Notes under the pieces: generated by a model
Told to the model about the DNA's origin: nothing
Seen by the model: only the letters and a program-made list of their open reading frames with translations
The model's database searches: none
Assembly: GCF_902499115.1 (NCBI RefSeq)
Contig: NZ_CABVPN010000026.1
Location: 58,421-122,420, forward strand
Direction: 5' to 3'
From: Burkholderia diffusa
Lineage (GTDB): Bacteria; Pseudomonadota; Gammaproteobacteria; Burkholderiales; Burkholderiaceae
DNA length: 64,000 nucleotides
Part shown: piece after piece, positions 59,628 to 64,000 of the stretch
Layout: each line of letters opens with the position of its first letter
How positions within the stretch are numbered: the first letter of the stretch is position 1
Translations under genes and position numbers: made by a program

Positions 59628-60131
59628 GTCCGTCTCCGTGGACCGGTCCGCCTGCACGCGCCGGGGGCGTCCGTGCATGAGCCAGGTCCGTTGTCTTGTG
59701 TGTGCGATGCGACGTGCGTCGCGAGGAAGTGGCGGCCGCCTTTCCGGTTGCAGGCGTCGAATTCAATCAGCCGACGCCCGAACGATAGGTGCGCGCACGC
59801 AGATCGGGTATGGAACATCCGGCGAACGCGCCATTCGCGAAACGCAAATAATCGGGGCATCGGTGCGGGAGCCGTCAGCGGGCAGCGCGGAGCGCCCGGC
59901 GGCACGGACGAAACGGCGCGAATGCGTGCGTCACCGGGGGAATCCCTCATGGACATCGGCGGATCGTTGCCGGGTGCCACCCGGAGACAACAGGAGACGA
60001 TTCCACTTAAATCAACGTCGATGGAATATTTTTCCACGCATCAGCGAAGCGCAAACCCATTTTGGATCCTTTTTCCCCGCTCCTCCTCGTATCATTTCTC
60101 CCGTTACGAAAAGAAAGAGCCAGAGAAGGAC
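59628..60131. promoter_or_regulatory. 504-bp divergent region with LysR site
   Basis: No gene seen between the MFS and desulfurase genes. ATTCGCGAAACGCAAAT (59833-59849) matches the hqd operator. CGGGTATGGAACATCCGGCG (59805-59824) matches 36015-36034 at 18 of 20 positions. An AT-rich stretch at 60005-60060 is the likely desulfurase promoter. Confidence 0.6.
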
Positions 60132-61616
60132 ATGAGCGATACCACCCCGCTGCACTACCTCGACTACGCGGCCACCACCCCCGCGGATCCCCGCGTGATC
60201 GAAGCGATGACGGCCTGCCTGGGCGCCGACGGCATCTTCGGCAATCCCGCGTCGAGTTCACACGCTGCCGGCCGGCTGGCGAAGGAAAAGGTCGAGCACG
60301 CACGCGCGCAGGTCGCCGCGCTGATCGGCGCGGATGCCGACGAGATCGTCTGGACGTCGGGCGCCACCGAATCGAACAACCTCGCGCTGAAAGGCTATGC
60401 GGAGACTGCGACCGACAAGCGCCACCTGATCACGAGCCGCATCGAACACAAGGCCATCCTCGACACGATGGCGAACCTGTCGAAGCGCGGCATGACCGCG
60501 ACCTACCTGTCGCCCACCGCCGACGGCGAAATCACCGTCGACGCCGTGGCCGCGGCGATCGGCCCCGACACGGGCCTGGTGTCGCTGATGCTCGTCAACA
60601 ACGAACTCGGCACGCTGACCGACGTCGGCGCGATCTCGCGCATCGTGCATGCGGCCGGCGCGCTGCTGCACGTCGACGCCGCGCAGGCGCTCGGCAAGAC
60701 ACCGATCGACGTGCGCGCGCTCGGCATCGATCTGCTGTCGATGTCCGCGCACAAGGTGTATGGCCCCAAGGGCATCGGCGCGCTGTTCGTCCGCCGCGAG
60801 ATCGCCGACCGCATCGCACCGCAAATCCACGGCGGCGGACACGAGCGCGGCCTGCGCTCGGGCACGCTCGCGACGCACCAGATCGTCGGCATGGGCACCG
60901 CCTGCGAGCTGGCCGCGGAAAAACTCGAGCGCGAAGCCGTTCGGATCGCGACGCTCAGCGCACGCCTGAAGGACGCGCTGTTCGCGCTCGGCGGCATCAC
61001 GCACAACGCGGCGGCGGCACGCCGCATCCCGCACACGTTGAGCCTCACGGTCAACGTGCCGGGCTTCTTCCCGTTCATGCTCGGCGATTCGCTCGCCGTG
61101 TCGTCGACCTCCGCGTGCAACTCGACCAGCGGCGCGCCGTCCCACGTGTTGACCGCGATCGGCCTCGACGCCGAAGCCGCGGGCCGCACCGTGCGCATCA
61201 GCTTCGGCCGCTTCACGACGGAGCAGGACGTCGATTTCGCGATCGCGTGTTTCGCGCGCGCGCTCGAGCAATGCCGTGACGCGGCGGCGACCGGGTTCAC
61301 CGCATCGCGACAGATCACGCCGGCGGACCTGAAGGCGATTTGCAACGCAGGCTTTCGCGCGGTGATCTGCAACCGGCCGGACGGCGAAAGCGCCGATCAG
61401 CCGGCATTCGAGGAAATCGCCGCCGCCGCGCGCGAACTCGGCCTCGACGCGCGCTATCTGCCGGTCGAACGCGACCAGATCGGCGATGCGGAAGTCGATG
61501 CGTTCGGCGCGCTGGTCGATGCGCTGCCGAAGCCGGTGCTCGCGTATTGCCGAAGCGGGAGCCGCGCCGGGATGCTGTGGAATCGCCTGACGGCGCGGCG
61601 GACCGCAACGGTCTGA
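60132..61616 (+). CDS. Cysteine desulfurase fused to DUF442 rhodanese-like domain
   Basis: A 494-residue fusion. Residues 1-380 are a class V aminotransferase-fold cysteine desulfurase (IscS/NifS-like): PLP Lys208 (SAHKVYGPKG) and the sulfur-carrying Cys329 (STSACNSTSG). Residues about 390-485 are a DUF442/TIGR01244-type domain (ASRQITPADLKAICNAGFRAVICNRPDGES) ending in a CRSGSR loop (Cys473-Arg478), like a rhodanese active site. The second cysteine could accept persulfide from the first. Start at 60132 after AGAAGGA; no iron-sulfur assembly partner is adjacent. Confidence 0.88.
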   Translation: MSDTTPLHYLDYAATTPADPRVIEAMTACLGADGIFGNPASSSHAAGRLAKEKVEHARAQVAALIGADADEIVWTSGATESNNLALKGYAETATDKRHLITSRIEHKAILDTMANLSKRGMTATYLSPTADGEITVDAVAAAIGPDTGLVSLMLVNNELGTLTDVGAISRIVHAAGALLHVDAAQALGKTPIDVRALGIDLLSMSAHKVYGPKGIGALFVRREIADRIAPQIHGGGHERGLRSGTLATHQIVGMGTACELAAEKLEREAVRIATLSARLKDALFALGGITHNAAAARRIPHTLSLTVNVPGFFPFMLGDSLAVSSTSACNSTSGAPSHVLTAIGLDAEAAGRTVRISFGRFTTEQDVDFAIACFARALEQCRDAAATGFTASRQITPADLKAICNAGFRAVICNRPDGESADQPAFEEIAAAARELGLDARYLPVERDQIGDAEVDAFGALVDALPKPVLAYCRSGSRAGMLWNRLTARRTATV

Positions 61617-62183
61617 GCGCAACCCGCATGTAACCGGGCATCGCCCGCGTTCGCGCACGAAGCCGACGGCACGGTGCGCGATCGCGCGGGCACGAGCACC
61701 GTCACCTGAATGTTCACGCTGAACAGGATCGTGGAGCGTCGCGCGGGCGCCCCGTACCAATCGGTGACCGGGATGAATTCGATACTGCGCCATTCCGCAT
61801 CCATCTGCCCGTCTCCTGAAGACGCCTCTTCCGTCAACCCGCTTCGCCACGCGGGTTGATGCCACTCCAGCGGGCACTTTTTCCCCGGGTATCGAGGTTC
61901 GACAAGCGCGGACCATCCGCGATCCGTACGGATTTCTTACAAAACTTCAACCCGGCATGCCATGCCTCCGAACGGTGCATCCGCCCGGAGTTTCGGGTGC
62001 ATTGCCGAAATCCGATAGCGCCGCGAGATTTGGCTTCATAACGTTCCCGCATCGGACCGGAAAGCGACTCGTCATTCACCCATGACGTCGCGTGCCGCCG
62101 ACGAATTCCAGGAGCGGGCCGCCGTGCCGGGCCCGGGCAGCGATGACGGTCCTGCCATGCAGGACATTCGTGACGGAGCGAAC
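61617..62183. pseudogene. 567-bp gap with NCS1-permease N-terminal remnant
   Basis: On the minus strand from ATG 61804, with AGGAG upstream, MDAEWRSIEFIPVTDWYGAP and ARRSTILFSVNIQVTVLV resemble the N-terminus of an NCS1 nucleobase/allantoin permease (usual RSIDYIPEAERHG and FSANMQ). Homology stops near 61690, after about 38 residues. The rest of the gap, including 61838-62183, shows no other gene and serves as upstream region of the permease. Confidence 0.5.
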
Positions 62184-63716
62184 ATGGACGCGAAAATCCA
62201 GCCTGACTTGGGCACCGACAGTGACGTAAGCCTTCTCCACAAGATGGGATACGCGCAGGAGCTGTCGAGACGCATGAACGGCTTCTCGAACTTCGCCGTG
62301 TCGTTTTCGGTGATCTGCATTCTGTCGGGCGGCATCACGGCGTTTCAACTGGCGTTTTCCGCGGCCGGCGGCGCATCGATCGGCCTCGGCTGGCCGCTCG
62401 GCTCGCTGTTCGCGCTGATCGTGGCGGTATCGATGTCGCAGATCGCGTCCGCGTTTCCGACCGCCGGCGGCCTCTATCACTGGGGCGCCATCCTCGGCGG
62501 GAAGAAATGGGGGTGGATGACGGCATGGCTCAACCTGATCGGGCTGATCTTCGTGATCGCAGCGATCAACTTCGGCACCTACGATCCGTTCTTCAAGACG
62601 CTGATCGCACCGATGTTCGGCGTCAGTCCGGACAGCCTGACATGGTGGCATCAGACCGCGTTCATCGCGGTCATCACCCTGTCGCAGGCGATCCTGAACG
62701 CACGCGGCATCAGGATCGCGAGCAAGATCACCGACCTGTCCGGCTACCTGATCTTCGTCGTGACGATCGCGCTGGTCGTGTCGCTCCTGGTCTACTCACC
62801 GGTCGCGTTCGACCTGCATCGGCTCGTCACCTTCACCAATTACACGCACGTCGACGGCAGCGCCTGGCCGAAACAGAGCATGCCGCTCGCGTTCCTGTCC
62901 GGCCTGCTGCTGGTGACCTACACGATCACGGGCTTCGACGCATCCGCGCACACGTCGGAAGAAACGCACGACGCGGCGAAGAACGTGCCGCGCGGCATCA
63001 TCGGCTCGGTGTTCTGGTCCGCGGCGTTCGGCTACGTGATGGTGTGCGCGTTCGTGCTGGTCATGCCGGACCTGACCGCCGCGATGAAGCAGGGCACCGG
63101 CTTCTTCGAAGCCATCCTCGCGCCGATTCCGAAGACGTTGCGCGTGTGCCTCGAGCTCGCGATGTTCTTCATCAACTACGTGTGCGGGCTCGCCGCGATC
63201 ATGTCGACCTCGCGCATGATGTATGCGTTCGCGCGCGACGGCGGGCTGCCGGCGTCGAAGCTGCTGCGCAGCGTGAATCACAATCATCGGACGCCCGGGC
63301 CCGCGATCTGGACCTGCGCGGTGCTTGCAATCGTCGTCACGCTGTACGGCGACGCGTTCTCGGTGTTGAGCGCGGGCAGTGCCGTGTTCCTGTTCATCTC
63401 GTATGCGATGCCGATCGGCTCGGGGATGCTCGCCGAAGGGCGCACGTGGACCGAAATGGGCCCGTTCCGGCTGGGCATCTGGTCGAAGCCGTGCGCGCTG
63501 CTCGCGCTGGTGGGCGCCTGCGTGCTCGCGTACGTCGGCATCCAGCCGCCGAACGAGAAGGTGCTTTACGTGCTCGTCGCGTTCGTGGCAGTACTGATGA
63601 TTATCTGGTACGGCTTCGGTGTGCGCACGACCTTCGCCGGGCCGCCGATGCTCAAGGACACGCGCAATGACGCGCGCATTCGCGAACTCGAGGCGAATGT
63701 CGATCCGAGCGTGTGA
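62184..63716 (+). CDS. APC-superfamily amino-acid permease
   Basis: A 510-residue 12-helix permease of the amino acid/choline (GABA permease-like) branch: MGYAQELSRRMNGFSNFAVSFSVICILSGGITAF is the classic N-terminus, then GLYHWGAILGGKKWGWMTAWLNLIG, TGFDASAHTSEETHDAAKNVPRGI and TSRMMYAFARDGGLPASKLL. It imports an amino acid or amine such as GABA. The start at 62184 has GGAG 8 nt upstream; the ATG at 62082 would add a non-conserved stretch. A strong terminator follows. Confidence 0.87.
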   Translation: MDAKIQPDLGTDSDVSLLHKMGYAQELSRRMNGFSNFAVSFSVICILSGGITAFQLAFSAAGGASIGLGWPLGSLFALIVAVSMSQIASAFPTAGGLYHWGAILGGKKWGWMTAWLNLIGLIFVIAAINFGTYDPFFKTLIAPMFGVSPDSLTWWHQTAFIAVITLSQAILNARGIRIASKITDLSGYLIFVVTIALVVSLLVYSPVAFDLHRLVTFTNYTHVDGSAWPKQSMPLAFLSGLLLVTYTITGFDASAHTSEETHDAAKNVPRGIIGSVFWSAAFGYVMVCAFVLVMPDLTAAMKQGTGFFEAILAPIPKTLRVCLELAMFFINYVCGLAAIMSTSRMMYAFARDGGLPASKLLRSVNHNHRTPGPAIWTCAVLAIVVTLYGDAFSVLSAGSAVFLFISYAMPIGSGMLAEGRTWTEMGPFRLGIWSKPCALLALVGACVLAYVGIQPPNEKVLYVLVAFVAVLMIIWYGFGVRTTFAGPPMLKDTRNDARIRELEANVDPSV

Positions 63717-63741
63717 CGCGACACCGATTCGCGCACAGCGC

Positions 63742-63776
63742 AAAAATCCGGCTCGCGGTGTGCGAGCCGGATTTTT
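63742..63776. terminator. Strong bidirectional terminator
   Basis: AAAAATCCGGCTCGC (63742-63756) pairs with GCGAGCCGGATTTTT (63762-63776), a 15-bp stem with 5-nt loop and a T8 run on the plus strand, between the permease and the convergent glyA. Confidence 0.9.
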
Positions 63777-63838
63777 TTTAGTCGCGTCGCAGCGAACGAG
63801 GTTCAACCGCGTTGGCGGTCGAACCCGATTGCCGCGTC

Positions 63839-64000
63839 TTAGCCGTAGACCGGGAAACGCTTGGTCAGCTCCGCGACCAGGCCACGAACGCGCTCGATCG
63901 TCGCCGCATCTTCCGGCGCTTCCAGCACGTCGGCGATCAGGTTGCCGACCGTCTCCGCTTCCGCCGGGCCGAAGCCGCGCGTCGTCATCGCCGGCGAACC
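63839..64000 (-). CDS. glyA: Serine hydroxymethyltransferase, C-terminal end
   Basis: The last 53 codons of glyA, entering from the right edge. The encoded end GSPAMTTRGFGPAEAETVGN and onward to LTKRFPVYG matches the GTPAxTTRGF and C-terminal FPVY region of serine hydroxymethyltransferase, the PLP enzyme that interconverts serine and glycine with tetrahydrofolate. Active-site lysine and most of the protein lie outside the window. It may be a second copy on this replicon; that cannot be judged here. Confidence 0.92.
   Translation of the reverse strand, partial: GSPAMTTRGFGPAEAETVGNLIADVLEAPEDAATIERVRGLVAELTKRFPVYG

Noticed and set aside
58212..61616. A single 1134-codon plus-strand open frame
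   Set aside because: Its first 640 codons run antisense through the LysR/MFS region with low-complexity His/Arg/Glu content; only the desulfurase part from 60132 shows homology and a ribosome site.

Overview
The window is about 67% GC with almost no spacer DNA. It carries two Burkholderia-type trimeric porins, LysR/AraC/LacI/MocR/MerR/AsnC regulators beside transporters and catabolic operons, and DUF4148, CsbD and BON proteins. This points to a Burkholderia (cepacia-complex-like) secondary chromosome. No rRNA, tRNA, CRISPR array, prophage or intact insertion sequence was seen. Names rest on recognised family motifs read by eye; no database search was made.

Layout. 1-6.3 kb: porin (cut by the left edge), LysE exporter, amidase, two alpha/beta hydrolases, DUF4148 protein and cytochrome P460. 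6.6-11.4 kb: mevalonate-use locus with TctA-type permease, two-helix partner, degradative HMG-CoA reductase and a divergent MocR regulator. 11.4-15.6 kb: epoxide hydrolase, an aminotransferase/62-aa protein/PNPOx-like trio and a broken LuxR gene. 15.7-19.4 kb: MHS transporter, M19 dipeptidase-like protein lacking metal ligands, DUF5943 protein and PAS-LuxR regulator. 19.6-24.3 kb: a patchy segment with a MerR-methyltransferase fusion, low-GC RidA protein, MFS exporter, a duplicated MerR-type promoter and a dead glutathione transferase. 24.5-27.1 kb: FAD oxidoreductase and amino-acid binding protein. 27.5-30.8 kb: envelope/stress cluster with two CsbD proteins, BON protein, proline-rich peptide, 27-aa membrane peptide and a triple-PAS LuxR regulator. 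30.8-35.2 kb: 2-oxoadipate dioxygenase (HglS), LysR and a GapN-like aldehyde dehydrogenase. 35.2-39.2 kb: LysE, old yellow enzyme/MerR pair and small proteins. 39.2-42.8 kb: uronate dehydrogenase, LacI regulator and sugar-acid MFS transporter sharing one operator. 43-45 kb: Ada/AlkA and Ogt DNA-repair pair. 45-47.5 kb: AsnC regulator and a GlmS. 47.6-50.1 kb: secreted hypothetical, AraC and GST. 50.2-59.6 kb: a complete hydroquinone/hydroxyquinol lower pathway (LysR, HqdA, HqdB, semialdehyde dehydrogenase, maleylacetate reductase, hydroxyquinol dioxygenase, YciI-like, Rieske ferredoxin, porin) plus an MFS transporter. 60-64 kb: cysteine desulfurase fused to a DUF442 domain, an amino-acid permease and the end of glyA.

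The strongest new signals are regulatory. Three LacI operators tie together the uronate genes. A 17-bp LysR-like site is shared by the hydroquinone operon and the MFS gene 2.5 kb away. A 33-bp dyad sits at nearly the same distance in front of a csbD gene and its presumed PAS-LuxR regulator. Twin MerR promoters with 19-bp spacers precede a MerR-methyltransferase fusion and an exporter. Two 15-bp AT-rich sites lie between asnC and glmS. Protein-level oddities are the MerR-TipAS-methyltransferase and desulfurase-rhodanese-like fusions, the M19 protein without zinc ligands and an aldehyde dehydrogenase that appears to lack the usual glutamate.
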